NCBI RefSeq assembly: GCF_033597815.2
Contig: NZ_CP166245.1
Location: 1,364,001 to 1,428,000, forward strand
From: Staphylococcus sp. KG4-3
Lineage (GTDB): Bacteria; Bacillota; Bacilli; Staphylococcales; Staphylococcaceae
Direction of reading: 5' to 3'
Length of the DNA stretch: 64,000 nucleotides
The notes beneath the pieces were generated by a model. That model searched no databases and was not told the DNA's origin. It worked only from the letters and a program-made list of their open reading frames with translations. Below are positions 17,823 to 28,487 of this stretch, one piece after another (the stretch's first letter is position 1; the number at the start of each line of letters is the position of its first letter). A program made the position numbers and the translations under genes.

Positions 17823-18588
17823 AATCGTATTATATAAAAAGGATTTGCTCGAACAGGGCTATTATGAAGAAAAATTAAAAACACTTGATGATGTAGATAT
17901 TTCACATAAAACTACATTTAAAGCACAAATAGATGAATCAAACCGTTTAGCTGTTATTGCAGAAATTAAATCTAAAAGCCCAACATTAAATGAATTGCCT
18001 AGTAGGGATTTAACGCAGCAAGTTAAAGATTATGAAGCAAACGGAGCAAACGCAGTCTCAATATTAACTGATGAGCAGTACTTTGGTGGTAGCTATGAAC
18101 GTTTACAATCCTTAACTACTCAAACTGATTTACCAGTATTATGTAAAGACTTTGTCGTAGATAAAGTACAAATAGATGTAGCTAAAAAAGCAGGTGCTTC
18201 AATTATTCTGTTGATTGTCAATGTCTTAACCGATCAGCAATTAAAAGAGTTATATCAATATGCAACTTCATTAAATTTAGAAGTACTTGTTGAGGTGCAT
18301 GATAAAGAAGAATTATCACGTGCTTATCAGCTAAATCCACAAATTATTGGTGTGAATAATCGAGATCTAAAAAGATTTGTTACAGATGTCTTGCATACTA
18401 ATGAAATTTTAGAAAATAAAAAAGATGGTTATTATTATATTTCAGAAAGTGGCATTCGTGATGAACAAGATGTAGCGAATGTTGTTGATTCGGGTATAGA
18501 TGGTTTGCTGATTGGTGAATCGTTAATGAAATGTGATGATTTAAGCCAGTTTTTACCAGGATTAAAATTAAATAAGGTGAAGCAATGA
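17806..18588 (+). CDS. trpC: Indole-3-glycerol phosphate synthase
   Basis: 260 residues, the normal length for a monofunctional enzyme. It closes the indole ring of CdRP. Catalytic stretches AEIKSKSPT (Glu and Lys), VLCKDFVVD (Lys), EVHDKEE and GVNNRDL are present. The ATG at 17806 follows GGGAGG inside the end of trpD. The stop overlaps trpF by four bases. Confidence 0.94.
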   Translation: MTILDEIVLYKKDLLEQGYYEEKLKTLDDVDISHKTTFKAQIDESNRLAVIAEIKSKSPTLNELPSRDLTQQVKDYEANGANAVSILTDEQYFGGSYERLQSLTTQTDLPVLCKDFVVDKVQIDVAKKAGASIILLIVNVLTDQQLKELYQYATSLNLEVLVEVHDKEELSRAYQLNPQIIGVNNRDLKRFVTDVLHTNEILENKKDGYYYISESGIRDEQDVANVVDSGIDGLLIGESLMKCDDLSQFLPGLKLNKVKQ

Positions 18589-19214
18589 AGTTGAAATTTT
18601 GTGGTTTTCGTCAACTAGCTGATGTGAAGAAAGCAAAAGATTTAGATATCGATGCTATGGGTTTTATCCATTTTCCCAAAAGTAAGCGATTTGTTGATAT
18701 TCAAAGCATTAGACAATTTACAGAAGTTATCCCTGATGATAAGGAAAAGGTAGTTATCTTGGTGAATCCAGATTATGATGTGATAGACAGTTTAATAGAA
18801 GAAACTGGTATTACATCAATTCAATTACACGGTGAGGAACCATTAGCCACAATCTCATATATAAGACAAAAAAGTAAGGATATAAAGATTATTAAAGCTT
18901 TGCCAGCTAAAGATAGTGAGTCATTACTGACAGCAATTGAATATTATAAACATGTAATAGACCAATTTATTATAGACACACCATCACAAAACTATGGTGG
19001 CACAGGAAAAGTTTATGATTGGGAAATACTTGAAGTTATTAATGATATTGATTATTTGATTGCGGGCGGTATCAATTATGAGAATATTAAAAAGATAGAA
19101 AAATTATCACTTCAACACAGTGGCTATGATATTGCTAGTGGTATAGAAACGAATAATGTTAAAGATAAATGTAAAATGCAATCAATAATAGAACATGTAA
19201 AAGGAGCTAATTAA
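18585..19214 (+). CDS. trpF: Phosphoribosylanthranilate isomerase
   Basis: 209 residues. It isomerises PRA to CdRP. The catalytic cysteine is in [11 protein letters not shown] (Cys6), and the general-acid aspartate in [26 protein letters not shown] is the phosphate-binding region. Its start overlaps the trpC stop. Confidence 0.93.
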   Translation: MKLKFCGFRQLADVKKAKDLDIDAMGFIHFPKSKRFVDIQSIRQFTEVIPDDKEKVVILVNPDYDVIDSLIEETGITSIQLHGEEPLATISYIRQKSKDIKIIKALPAKDSESLLTAIEYYKHVIDQFIIDTPSQNYGGTGKVYDWEILEVINDIDYLIAGGINYENIKKIEKLSLQHSGYDIASGIETNNVKDKCKMQSIIEHVKGAN

Positions 19215-19216
19215 TT

Positions 19217-20431
19217 ATGGTAAAAAACATCCAAACAGAAGTAGATGAGTTTGGTTTCTTTGGTAATTATGGTGGTCAATATGTACCAGAAACATTAATG
19301 CCAGCAGTACAAGAACTTAAACAGGCATACCAAGAGGCAAAAGAAGATCCCAAATTTCAAGAAGAACTCGATGGTTATTTAAAAGATTATGTAGGTCGTG
19401 AAACGCCATTGACTTATGCTAAGTCATACTCCGAATCATTAGGTGGCGCCAAAATCTATTTGAAACGTGAAGACTTAAACCATACTGGCGCTCACAAAAT
19501 AAATAATGCGCTTGGACAAGCACTGTTGGCCAAACGTATGGGCAAAAACAAACTGGTTGCTGAAACAGGTGCAGGTCAACATGGCGTGGCTAGCGCAACA
19601 GTAGCTGCGTTGTTTGATATGGAACTTGTTGTATTTATGGGTGAAGAAGATATTAAGAGACAATCACTAAATGTTTTTCGAATGGAATTATTAGGTGCAA
19701 AAGTAGAACCAGTAACTGAAGGTCAAGGAACACTGTCCGATGCAGTGAACAAGGCATTGCAATATTGGGTCAGTCATGTAGAAGATACACATTATTTATT
19801 AGGTTCTGCGTTAGGTCCAGATCCATTTCCTACTATTGTAAGAGACTTCCAAAAAGTTATAGGTAATGAGATCAAATCTCAAGTTCAAGAAATTGAAGGT
19901 CGCTTACCTGATGCAATTGTTGCTTGCGTGGGTGGAGGATCAAACGCAATTGGAACGTTTTATCCGTTTGTGGAAGAGGATGTAAAGTTATATGGTGTCG
20001 AAGCAGCTGGTGAAGGTTTTGATTCTAACAAACATGCATTAGCAATAAATAAAGGTAAAGAAGGCGTGTTACATGGTACCAAGATGTACCTAATTCAAGA
20101 TGAGCATGGTCAAATTGAATTAGCACACTCTATTTCAGCTGGATTAGATTACCCTGGCGTTGGTCCTGAGCATTCGTATTATCATGATATCGGCAGAGTG
20201 AAGTATGCAACTGCGAGTGATAAACAAGCGATGGATGCACTTGTTAGATTCACTAAAGCTGAAGGTATTATTCCTGCTATTGAAAGCGCACATGCTTTAA
20301 GTTATGTAGAAACATTAGCACCGACTATGAACTCAGATGAAATCTTAGTTGTTACAGTATCAGGTCGTGGTGATAAAGATATGGAAACAATTAGAAATTA
20401 TATGAAACAGGATGGTGACAAACATGCATAA
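19217..20431 (+). CDS. trpB: Tryptophan synthase beta chain
   Basis: 404 residues. It condenses indole with serine using PLP. The PLP lysine is in [13 protein letters not shown] and the phosphate cup is [18 protein letters not shown] and [12 protein letters not shown] are also typical. It starts two bases after trpF and overlaps trpA by eight bases. Confidence 0.96.
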   Translation: MVKNIQTEVDEFGFFGNYGGQYVPETLMPAVQELKQAYQEAKEDPKFQEELDGYLKDYVGRETPLTYAKSYSESLGGAKIYLKREDLNHTGAHKINNALGQALLAKRMGKNKLVAETGAGQHGVASATVAALFDMELVVFMGEEDIKRQSLNVFRMELLGAKVEPVTEGQGTLSDAVNKALQYWVSHVEDTHYLLGSALGPDPFPTIVRDFQKVIGNEIKSQVQEIEGRLPDAIVACVGGGSNAIGTFYPFVEEDVKLYGVEAAGEGFDSNKHALAINKGKEGVLHGTKMYLIQDEHGQIELAHSISAGLDYPGVGPEHSYYHDIGRVKYATASDKQAMDALVRFTKAEGIIPAIESAHALSYVETLAPTMNSDEILVVTVSGRGDKDMETIRNYMKQDGDKHA

Positions 20432-21152
20432 ATTATTTATACCTTATGTTATGGGGAATAAGCATTTTATTGAAAATGTGAAAACATTAAGTAATGTAGG
20501 TGCCGATATTATTGAAGTGGGGGTGCCTTTTTCAGATCCAGTAGCTGATGGCCCTGTCATTATGGATGCTGGTAATAAAGCAATTCAAGAAGGTGTGAAT
20601 ATACAATTCATTTTGGATCAACTCACAAAACATCGTGATGAAATTCAAAGTGACTATGTTTTAATGACGTATTATAATATCATCAATTACTATGGTGAAT
20701 CAGAGTTTTTACAAGCATGTGAACGTGCTGGTGTATACGGATTAATTATCCCTGACTTACCACATGAATTAGTGCAACAATTTAAAGAACGCCATCCACA
20801 AAGAAAGACACAAATAATCTCATTAATAGCTATGACGACATCTGAATCTCGAAGTAATCAAATTGCTAAAGATGCAGAAGGTTTTATATACACTGTAACG
20901 ATGAATGCAACAACTGGTGAAAATGGTAAATTTCATCCAGAGCTAAAAGATAGAATTAAAAAAATAAAAGATAAATCTGAGGTGCCCGTAGTTGCTGGTT
21001 TTGGTATACGAACACCGGAACATGTTAAAGATATTACTGAGGCATCAGATGGTGTAGTCATAGGTAGTGAAATTGTTAAACGATTTGAAAATGATAGTGA
21101 AAAAAATATGTTGAATTACTTGAAATCTATAAGAAATGCACTTAATCAATAA
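20424..21152 (+). CDS. trpA: Tryptophan synthase alpha chain
   Basis: 242 residues. It cleaves indole-3-glycerol phosphate and channels indole to TrpB. The catalytic Glu and Asp lie in [34 protein letters not shown] and [13 protein letters not shown] are conserved. The ATG at 20424 is preferred because the protein then begins [12 protein letters not shown] like its relatives; an in-frame ATG lies at 20412. Last gene of the operon. About 50 bases downstream an 8-bp stem GATTATCA/TGATAATC with a long loop may or may not terminate it. Confidence 0.94.
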   Translation: MHKLFIPYVMGNKHFIENVKTLSNVGADIIEVGVPFSDPVADGPVIMDAGNKAIQEGVNIQFILDQLTKHRDEIQSDYVLMTYYNIINYYGESEFLQACERAGVYGLIIPDLPHELVQQFKERHPQRKTQIISLIAMTTSESRSNQIAKDAEGFIYTVTMNATTGENGKFHPELKDRIKKIKDKSEVPVVAGFGIRTPEHVKDITEASDGVVIGSEIVKRFENDSEKNMLNYLKSIRNALNQ

Positions 21153-21268
21153 AATTCCACAATAATTTTATGTATAGATTTGTTAAAATAAGGGTAACAG
21201 ATTATCAGAGGATTCTTGGTATATATTGTATCGATGATAATCCTTATTTTATAAAGAGGTGATATAAA

Positions 21269-21928
21269 ATGAGTAAAAAAGTTTTATTCATACTAACAAG
21301 CAGAGATCAATATGAAGATGGAACGCCAACAGGATTATGGTTAGAAGAGGCGAGCGAGCCTTATAATATATTAACAGAGGCAGACATTGATGTAGATATA
21401 ACTTCTATTGAAGGCGGTGCAGTTCCTTTAGATCCAAACTCAACACAAAATAACGAACTTGATAAATATGCAGAATTTGTAGCAAAAATTAAAGATGTAC
21501 CTAGTATTGCAGAAGTAGATGTAGCTCAGTACGATGCTGTGTATCTACCTGGTGGTCATGGAACAGTATTTGATTATGCACACAATCAACAATTATCATC
21601 GATATTAGCTGATTTTAAAGATGAAGATAAAATTATTTCATCTGTATGTCACGGACCAAGTGCATTTGTTGGCGCCAAAGATAAACAAGGTAATTTCTTA
21701 GTTAATGGCGTTACACTTACTTCATTTACAGATGAAGAAGAACGTGCAATGGGCTTAGAAAATAAAGTACCATTCTTAACTCAAACAGAATTAGAAAATC
21801 AAGGTGCTAAGTTCATAACTAAAGAAAACTTTAGCGAACATGTAGAAATAGATAGTCAATTTATCACTGGACAAAATCCACAATCAAGTGTTGCTATCGG
21901 TAAAGCGTTACGCGATGCATTAAAATAA
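21269..21928 (+). CDS. DJ-1/PfpI family protein (Hsp31-like)
   Basis: 219 residues. The nucleophile elbow SVCHGPSAF carries the family cysteine followed by His; YDAVYLPGGHGTVFDY supplies the conserved Gly-Gly-His region. Class I glutamine amidotransferase-like proteins of this size act as chaperones or as glyoxalase III/deglycase enzymes. It begins MSKKVLFILTSRDQYEDGTPTG-like with the substrate loop of the Hsp31 group. AAAGAGGTGAT precedes the ATG. Monocistronic between trpA and a terminator. Confidence 0.86.
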   Translation: MSKKVLFILTSRDQYEDGTPTGLWLEEASEPYNILTEADIDVDITSIEGGAVPLDPNSTQNNELDKYAEFVAKIKDVPSIAEVDVAQYDAVYLPGGHGTVFDYAHNQQLSSILADFKDEDKIISSVCHGPSAFVGAKDKQGNFLVNGVTLTSFTDEEERAMGLENKVPFLTQTELENQGAKFITKENFSEHVEIDSQFITGQNPQSSVAIGKALRDALK

Positions 21929-21963
21929 ACACAACGATAATTTATTAGTTGTTTGTGCTAAAT

Positions 21964-21998
21964 AAAAACTGGGAGACTTATTAAGTTTCCCAGTTTTT
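21964..21998. terminator. Intrinsic terminator
   Basis: Stem AAAACTGGGAGACTT / AAGTTTCCCAGTTTT with a short loop and T-rich flank. It ends the DJ-1/PfpI gene. The 395 bases from here to femA are AT-rich, with a TATAAT at 22330-22335 that is the likely femAB promoter -10. Confidence 0.85.
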
Positions 21999-22392
21999 AT
22001 TATATTTTAAGAAGTAGACTAATATACAGTAATATTTGAATTTAAATATAGTTGAAGAAGGGAGAAATAAGCACAGATAAATGTATACATGACTGTTTAT
22101 GTTAAAAGCGTAATTATAAAGGGAAATATTGTTTTTTAAAATATTGTTATTAAGATACTTTTGGTCAATACTTGAATATTAAAACACTTTTTAATAATTA
22201 AAATAATGCTGATGAAAGATTAAATATAAATACTTTGTTAGAATAGAAGTAATGATATAATTGTAAGACACAGCACGATTATAAAGCATTGTGGACAGGG
22301 TATTGATTTTGTTTTATGAATGAATATTGTATAATAATTAAGATTGAAGTTTAACTCGAAAAAGAATTATAGACAATTAGGAGTATACAAAA

Positions 22393-23655
22393 ATGAAATT
22401 TACAAATTTAACTGCAAAAGAGTTTGGTGCATTTACAGATAAAATGCCAAATAGCCATTTCACACAAATGGTAGGGAATTATGAATTGAAAATTGCAGAA
22501 AGTACTGAAACACATTTAGTAGGTATAAAAAACAATGAAAATGAAGTCATTGCAGCTTGTTTATTAACTGCGGTGCCAGTAATGAAGTTCTTTAAGTATT
22601 TTTACACTAATAGAGGTCCGGTTATAGATTTTGAAAATAAAGAATTAGTACATTACTTTTTCAATGAACTATCTAAATATGTAAAAAAACATAATGCGCT
22701 TTATTTAAGAGTTGACCCTTATTTAGCATATCAATACCGTAATCATGATGGTGATGTATTGGAGAATGCAGGACATGATTGGGTTTTCGATAAAATGAAA
22801 CAGCTTGGATATAAACACCAAGGATTTTTAACTGGTTTCGATTCAATTATTCAAATTAGATTCCACTCTGTACTGGATTTAGTAGGCAAAACAGCTAAAG
22901 ATGTATTAAATGGTATGGATAGTTTACGTAAACGTAATACTAAAAAAGTACAAAAAAATGGTGTGAAAGTAAGGTTCTTAGGGGAAGATGAGTTGCCAAT
23001 TTTCCGCTCGTTCATGGAAGATACATCTGAAAGTAAAGATTTTGACGATAGAGACGATGATTTTTACTATAATAGATTAAGGTATTACAAGAACCGCGTA
23101 CTAGTACCTCTGGCTTATATGGATTTCGATGAATATATTGAAGAATTGCAAGCTGAACGTGAGGTATTAAGCAAAGATATCAATAAAGCAGTAAAAGATA
23201 TCGAGAAAAGACCTGAAAATAAAAAAGCATATAACAAAAAAGATAACCTAGAGAAACAACTTATAGCGAATCAACAAAAAATCGATGAAGCTAAAGTTTT
23301 ACAAGAGAAACATGGTAATGAACTACCAATCTCAGCAGCATATTTCATCATTAATCCTTATGAAGTTGTGTATTATGCAGGTGGAACGTCGAATGAGTTT
23401 AGACATTTTGCTGGTAGTTATGCCATTCAATGGAAGATGATTAACTATGCTATTGATCATAATATTGATAGATATAATTTTTATGGAATTAGTGGTCATT
23501 TCACTGAAGATGCGGAAGACGCAGGTGTAGTTAAATTTAAAAAAGGGTTTAATGCGGATGTAGTGGAATATGTTGGTGACTTTATTAAACCAATCAATAA
23601 ACCAATGTACAAAATTTATACGACATTAAAGAAAATTAAAGATAAAAAGAAATAA
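22393..23655 (+). CDS. femA: Aminoacyltransferase FemA
   Basis: 420 residues, the same length as S. aureus FemA. FemA adds glycines 2 and 3 to the pentaglycine bridge of lipid II, taking glycine from glycyl-tRNA. Two GNAT-like subdomains are interrupted by a long helical arm rich in K, E and Q (about residues 245-305). SLRKRNTKKVQKNGVKVRFL and YEVVYYAGGTSNEFRHFAGSY fit the family. An AGGAG site precedes the ATG. femB follows after 28 bases. Downstream of trp, as in other staphylococci. Confidence 0.94.
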   Translation: MKFTNLTAKEFGAFTDKMPNSHFTQMVGNYELKIAESTETHLVGIKNNENEVIAACLLTAVPVMKFFKYFYTNRGPVIDFENKELVHYFFNELSKYVKKHNALYLRVDPYLAYQYRNHDGDVLENAGHDWVFDKMKQLGYKHQGFLTGFDSIIQIRFHSVLDLVGKTAKDVLNGMDSLRKRNTKKVQKNGVKVRFLGEDELPIFRSFMEDTSESKDFDDRDDDFYYNRLRYYKNRVLVPLAYMDFDEYIEELQAEREVLSKDINKAVKDIEKRPENKKAYNKKDNLEKQLIANQQKIDEAKVLQEKHGNELPISAAYFIINPYEVVYYAGGTSNEFRHFAGSYAIQWKMINYAIDHNIDRYNFYGISGHFTEDAEDAGVVKFKKGFNADVVEYVGDFIKPINKPMYKIYTTLKKIKDKKK

Positions 23656-23683
23656 ACATTTAATAGAAGGGAACTAAGCTAGA

Positions 23684-24943
23684 ATGAAATTTACAGAGTT
23701 AACTGTCAAAGAATATGACAATTTTGTACAGAATCCAGCACTAGAGAGTCATTACTTTCAAGTGAAAGAAAATATTGCGACAAGAGAAGAAGATGGATTT
23801 CAAGTTGTTTTATTAGGCTTAAAAGATGACGACAATCAAGTTATTGCTGCTAGTCTTTTCTCTAAAATCCCTACAATGGGAAGCTATGTTTATTATTCAA
23901 ATCGTGGACCAGTGATGGATTACAATGATTTGGGATTAGTAGATTTTTATTTACGTGAATTAGATACGTATTTGCAACAACATAATTGTTTATATGTAAA
24001 AATGGATCCATATTGGATTTATCAAATTTACGATAAAGATATTAATCCTTTACCGAATCAAGATAAGAATGATGCATTAGTGAATTTATTTAAATCTCAC
24101 AACTATACGCATCATGGTTTTACAACGAAATATGACACATCAAGCCAAGTGAGATGGATGGGTGTATTGAATCTTGATGGTGAAACACCAGCTTCCTTAA
24201 AAAAACAGTTCGATAGTCAACGTAAGCGAAACATAAATAAAGCAATTAATTACGGTGTTAAAGTAAGATTATTACCAAGAGAAGAATTTGGTGTATTCTT
24301 GGAACTTTATCGTGAAACGGAAGAACGTGCTGGTTTTGTTTCAAAAACAGATGAATATTTCTATAATTTTATTGATAATTATGGGGATAAAGCGTTAGTA
24401 CCATTGGCATATATTGATTTAGATGAATATATTAATAATACGCAAGAGGGTATTAATGAAAAAGAAGCGCGTAGAGATCAAATGATGCAAAATGAAAACA
24501 AATCAGATAAGCAATTGAAAAAAATTGCTGAGTTAGACAAACAAATTGATCATGATAAAAAGGAATTGCTTCAAGCAAGTGAATTAAGACAAACTGATGG
24601 GGCGATATTGAATCTAGCGGCAGGTGTATACTTTGCAAACGCGTATGAAGTAAATTATTTCTCAGGTGGTTCTTCAGAGAAATATAACCAATATATGGGA
24701 CCTTATATGATGCACTGGTTTATGTTGAATTATTGTTTTGATCATGGATATGGGCGTTATAATTTCTATGGTCTATCAGGTGATTTCACTGAAAATAGTG
24801 AGGATTACGGAGTTTATCGCTTTAAACGTGGTTTTAATGTACAAATCGAAGAATTAATCGGTGACTTCTACAAACCAATCAAGAAATCGAAATACTGGTT
24901 GTTTAATACACTGAATAATTTAAGAAAAAAGGTTAGAAAATAA
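23684..24943 (+). CDS. femB: Aminoacyltransferase FemB
   Basis: 419 residues, paralogous to FemA and in operon with it. FemB adds glycines 4 and 5 of the interpeptide bridge. It has the same architecture: a [20 protein letters not shown] stretch, a coiled-coil arm (about 255-300) and [27 protein letters not shown] lies upstream of the ATG. Loss of either function sensitises staphylococci to beta-lactams and lysostaphin. Confidence 0.94.
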   Translation: MKFTELTVKEYDNFVQNPALESHYFQVKENIATREEDGFQVVLLGLKDDDNQVIAASLFSKIPTMGSYVYYSNRGPVMDYNDLGLVDFYLRELDTYLQQHNCLYVKMDPYWIYQIYDKDINPLPNQDKNDALVNLFKSHNYTHHGFTTKYDTSSQVRWMGVLNLDGETPASLKKQFDSQRKRNINKAINYGVKVRLLPREEFGVFLELYRETEERAGFVSKTDEYFYNFIDNYGDKALVPLAYIDLDEYINNTQEGINEKEARRDQMMQNENKSDKQLKKIAELDKQIDHDKKELLQASELRQTDGAILNLAAGVYFANAYEVNYFSGGSSEKYNQYMGPYMMHWFMLNYCFDHGYGRYNFYGLSGDFTENSEDYGVYRFKRGFNVQIEELIGDFYKPIKKSKYWLFNTLNNLRKKVRK

Positions 24944-25092
24944 TAAAAAAAGAAAGCATACTGATGATGTTAAGCCCTGGTCAGTATGCTTTCTTTCGTT
25001 CTGAAGTTGGTTATATTAGGATGGCATTCCAATATAACAGTGAACTAAAGTGTGGAATAGTCTGAGAAGTTCGTTTCTGGTTGTACTCCACG
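24944..25092 (-). ncRNA. Candidate small RNA downstream of femB
   Basis: A minus-strand unit of about 149 bases with its own signals and no reading frame. The promoter is at 25099-25126. The 5' region can fold (GTGGA/TCCAC arms, 25052-25056 with 25087-25091), a second hairpin GTTATATT/AATATAAC lies at 25010-25038, and a strong terminator stem 24950-24995 ends in a T run on this strand only. It converges on femB without overlapping it. I do not recognise it as a named staphylococcal RNA. Confidence 0.62.
24950..24995 (-). terminator. Terminator of the small RNA, also the end of femB
   Basis: Stem AAGAAAGCATACTGA / TCAGTATGCTTTCTT. On the minus strand it is followed by TTTTTT; on the plus strand the T tract is broken (CGTTCTG). 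The orientation therefore favours a minus-strand transcript, though it may also stop femB. Confidence 0.8.
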
Positions 25093-25098
25093 TAATTT

Positions 25099-25126
25099 AG
25101 TATAGCATAGAGTAAAACAATTTCAA
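25099..25126 (-). promoter_or_regulatory. Promoter of the candidate small RNA
   Basis: On the minus strand: TTGAAA (25121-25126), a 16-base spacer ending in TGC, and TATACT (25099-25104), an extended -10 form. Confidence 0.6.
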
Positions 25127-25186
25127 TATTCGGACATAAAAATAATTTTATAGTAAAAATATTTTTTATTTTATAAAAATTATATA

Positions 25187-25226
25187 AAAAAACACCCTAA
25201 ACCATTGCGTTTAGGGTGTTTTTTTG
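25187..25226. terminator. Bidirectional terminator
   Basis: Stem ACACCCTAAAC / GTTTAGGGTGT flanked by A and T runs on both sides. It ends the HdeD-like gene from the right. Confidence 0.85.
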
Positions 25227-25280
25227 ATTGTAAATGTATTCTTACTCTAAATAATAGCTGCTTGGATAAATAAAAAGCGA

Positions 25281-25802
25281 TTAATGTAATGCATCTATAA
25301 TATAGCTGATACCTATAATAAAGAACACAGCACTAATAAATATTGCAATAATGAAAGCTGCAATGAGCGGATTAAATAATAATATAATCCCGAATAAAAT
25401 AGCTATAATATTTAAAAGAATTGAGATTATATGGAAAGTTTTGTTTGATTTTTCTACAGGCGTTACATTAAACATATTAAAAGTTGCGTTAATAATAAAC
25501 CAAATTGCAAACAAATAAACAATAAACGTCGTACTTGTTACTACATTGAACAAGATTAATAAACCAAAGATAATATTAAAAATACCTAATAATATAAGCA
25601 TTGTCGAACTTTGTTGTGCTGTTCTTTTGATTACTTGTCTTATAAATATTTCTAAAAAACCATTAATTATAAATAAAAGACCAATTAGCCAAGTTATAGC
25701 AAATAAGTTTTCTTCTGGAAAACTTATAATAAATACCCCGATAACAAGAAATATTACACCGATGATTAAACTGGACCATTTAATAGTTGAAGATTGCTTC
25801 AT
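25281..25802 (-). CDS. HdeD/DUF308-like membrane protein
   Basis: 173 residues with six hydrophobic helices arranged in three hairpins, the layout of the DUF308/HdeD family. Each repeat has short polar turns; the TM segments are rich in I, F and L. Members are linked to acid or general stress in other bacteria, but the biochemical role is not known. The ATG at 25802 has AGGAG 9 bases upstream; three codons more would reach an earlier start that overlaps this site. Confidence 0.78.
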   Translation of the reverse strand: MKQSSTIKWSSLIIGVIFLVIGVFIISFPEENLFAITWLIGLLFIINGFLEIFIRQVIKRTAQQSSTMLILLGIFNIIFGLLILFNVVTSTTFIVYLFAIWFIINATFNMFNVTPVEKSNKTFHIISILLNIIAILFGIILLFNPLIAAFIIAIFISAVFFIIGISYIIDALH

Positions 25803-26748
<946 letters not shown>

Positions 26749-26767
26749 TTGATAATGGTTTTCATTT
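26749..26767. promoter_or_regulatory. Fur box
   Basis: TTGATAATGGTTTTCATTT matches most of the 7-1-7 Fur core TGATAAT-N-ATTATCA. It lies 40 bases before the siderophore-binding protein gene, implying derepression in low iron. Confidence 0.75.
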
Positions 26768-26806
26768 AATATATAATTAACTTCTAAATTAAAGGAGGAA
26801 TTACAT

Positions 26807-27814
26807 ATGAATAGATTCACATTATTTATATTAACAGCTTTATGTATTTTATTTTTAGGTGCTTGTAATAACGCTCAAAGTGATAAAGAATCGAAACAAA
26901 CAGTTAAAATCAAAACTTCTTATGAGTTCAAAGATAAGACTAAAGACCATAATAGAGGCGAAATGAAACATGAGACTGTTGAAGTTCCTGTTAATCCTAA
27001 ACGAGTTGTAGTTATGGATTACGGAGCTTTAGATATAATGCAACAATTAAAATTAGAAAATCGTATAGTTGCTATTGCTAAAGGACAAGGAGATTCATTT
27101 TTACCAGATAGACTAAAATCATTTAAGAATGAAAAATATAAAAATATTGGTAATCCAGGGCAACCTAATTATGATGAGTTAGCAAAGTCTAAACCAGATG
27201 TTATTTTTGCTTCTTTCAGACAAGCGCATACTAAAACTTTAGAAGAAATGAAGAAATCTGCTCCAAATGCTAAAATTGTTTTTGTAAGTCCACAAAATGA
27301 TAATTACATAAATTCAATTAAACAAAACACTGAAAATATTGGTAGGATTTTTGAAAAGGAAAACGAAGCAAAAAAATTAGTTGCACAACTAGATGACAAA
27401 GTGGCTGAAACAAAACAACTAATCGGTGATCAATCAGTCTTGTTTTTAAATATTGATGATAAAGGATTAAAAACATATGGTTCTACAGGAAGATTCGGAG
27501 GCTTCTTAAATAAAGATTTAGGTATTAAACACGCTGATAAACAAATGAAAGCTAATTCAAGTGGCATACTTATTTCTAATGAATACTTAAATGAAATTAA
27601 TCCTGATAAATTATTTGTTATTGATAGAACTAAAAAAGCTAATGGACAAAATAAAGTCATACCTCAAGCATTACAAAATGATGTAATTAAAAATTCAAAA
27701 GCAATTAAAAATGATGATGTTACACTTTTTGAACCAAACAGTTGGTTTTTCGGTGAAGGTGGTATTGGTTTAACAATCGAACAGCTAGAGCAAATACAAA
27801 AAGCTTATAAATAA
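26807..27814 (+). CDS. Iron-siderophore ABC transporter binding lipoprotein (YclQ/CeuE-like)
   Basis: 335 residues. The lipobox LGAC (Cys at about residue 20) follows a short signal peptide. The mature part is a class III binding fold with two lobes: VPVNPKRVVVMDYGALDIM, KPDVIFASFRQAH and WFFGEGGIGLTIEQLEQI. The best relatives I recall bind catechol or mixed siderophores (YclQ, FpuA, CeuE). No permease or ATPase gene is adjacent, so it must share a transporter encoded elsewhere. AAAGGAGG precedes the ATG and a Fur box lies in the promoter. Confidence 0.85.
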   Translation: MNRFTLFILTALCILFLGACNNAQSDKESKQTVKIKTSYEFKDKTKDHNRGEMKHETVEVPVNPKRVVVMDYGALDIMQQLKLENRIVAIAKGQGDSFLPDRLKSFKNEKYKNIGNPGQPNYDELAKSKPDVIFASFRQAHTKTLEEMKKSAPNAKIVFVSPQNDNYINSIKQNTENIGRIFEKENEAKKLVAQLDDKVAETKQLIGDQSVLFLNIDDKGLKTYGSTGRFGGFLNKDLGIKHADKQMKANSSGILISNEYLNEINPDKLFVIDRTKKANGQNKVIPQALQNDVIKNSKAIKNDDVTLFEPNSWFFGEGGIGLTIEQLEQIQKAYK

Positions 27815-27847
27815 CCCCCCACTAACCTATTTAATAGTCATAAAAAA

Positions 27848-27888
27848 TAAAAGGAATCGTAACGTAGATTGCTACAATTCCTTTTATA
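27848..27888. terminator. Intrinsic terminator between convergent genes
   Basis: Stem ATAAAAGGAAT / ATTCCTTTTAT with an 18-base loop. It serves the siderophore-binding gene and, from the right, the small membrane protein gene. Confidence 0.7.
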
Positions 27889-27893
27889 AATGT

Positions 27894-28244
27894 TTATCTT
27901 TTTTCTCTGTAACTTTCTATTTCGTCTTGTGGTATTCCTCCACGTTTACGAATTTCTTTTTTTGCTTTTTTCTCTCGACGTTTACGTCTCCAATTTCTCG
28001 TAGAAAACCATATCAAAAAGCTAATGATTAAGCTTAGAACAGCCATAAACGCCGCAAATCCTAGTAATGGCTCATATGTAATATCTTGGAAATTAGGAAT
28101 TAGAAACGCGGCTATTGCTAACACTATAAATGTTAGAACAGCTGGGGCAAACCATTTATTTAATACGAGATTACAAAAAACAGTTACGACTATAACTGCA
28201 ACAATTGAAATCCATAAAAAATTAGGCATATCAAAAATCGTCAT
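27894..28244 (-). CDS. Small membrane protein with basic tail
   Basis: 116 residues. Three hydrophobic helices (about 8-27, 32-50 and 60-82) are followed by a strongly basic tail RNWRRKRREKKAKKEIRKR that should lie in the cytoplasm. AAGGAGTG precedes the ATG. I do not recognise the family with certainty. It stands alone between convergent and divergent neighbours. Confidence 0.7.
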   Translation of the reverse strand: MTIFDMPNFLWISIVAVIVVTVFCNLVLNKWFAPAVLTFIVLAIAAFLIPNFQDITYEPLLGFAAFMAVLSLIISFLIWFSTRNWRRKRREKKAKKEIRKRGGIPQDEIESYREKR

Positions 28245-28487
28245 CTATTGCACTCCTTATATTTTAAAACGTGGTTTTAAGTAGTGTTTATTAATTGTAC
28301 TATATTTTCATATGAATAGTCTCCGACTGCGGGAGTATAATTTAATAATATCTACGGATTCATGTGTAGTCAATCTATTTTATAACTGTTCCCTACTTTA
28401 AATTTTACTAAACTTACGGTTGTATTTCTTAAGGGTCTTTCATGTATAATTAACTGTGAATACTAAATAAATTTTAGGAGTGATTCA

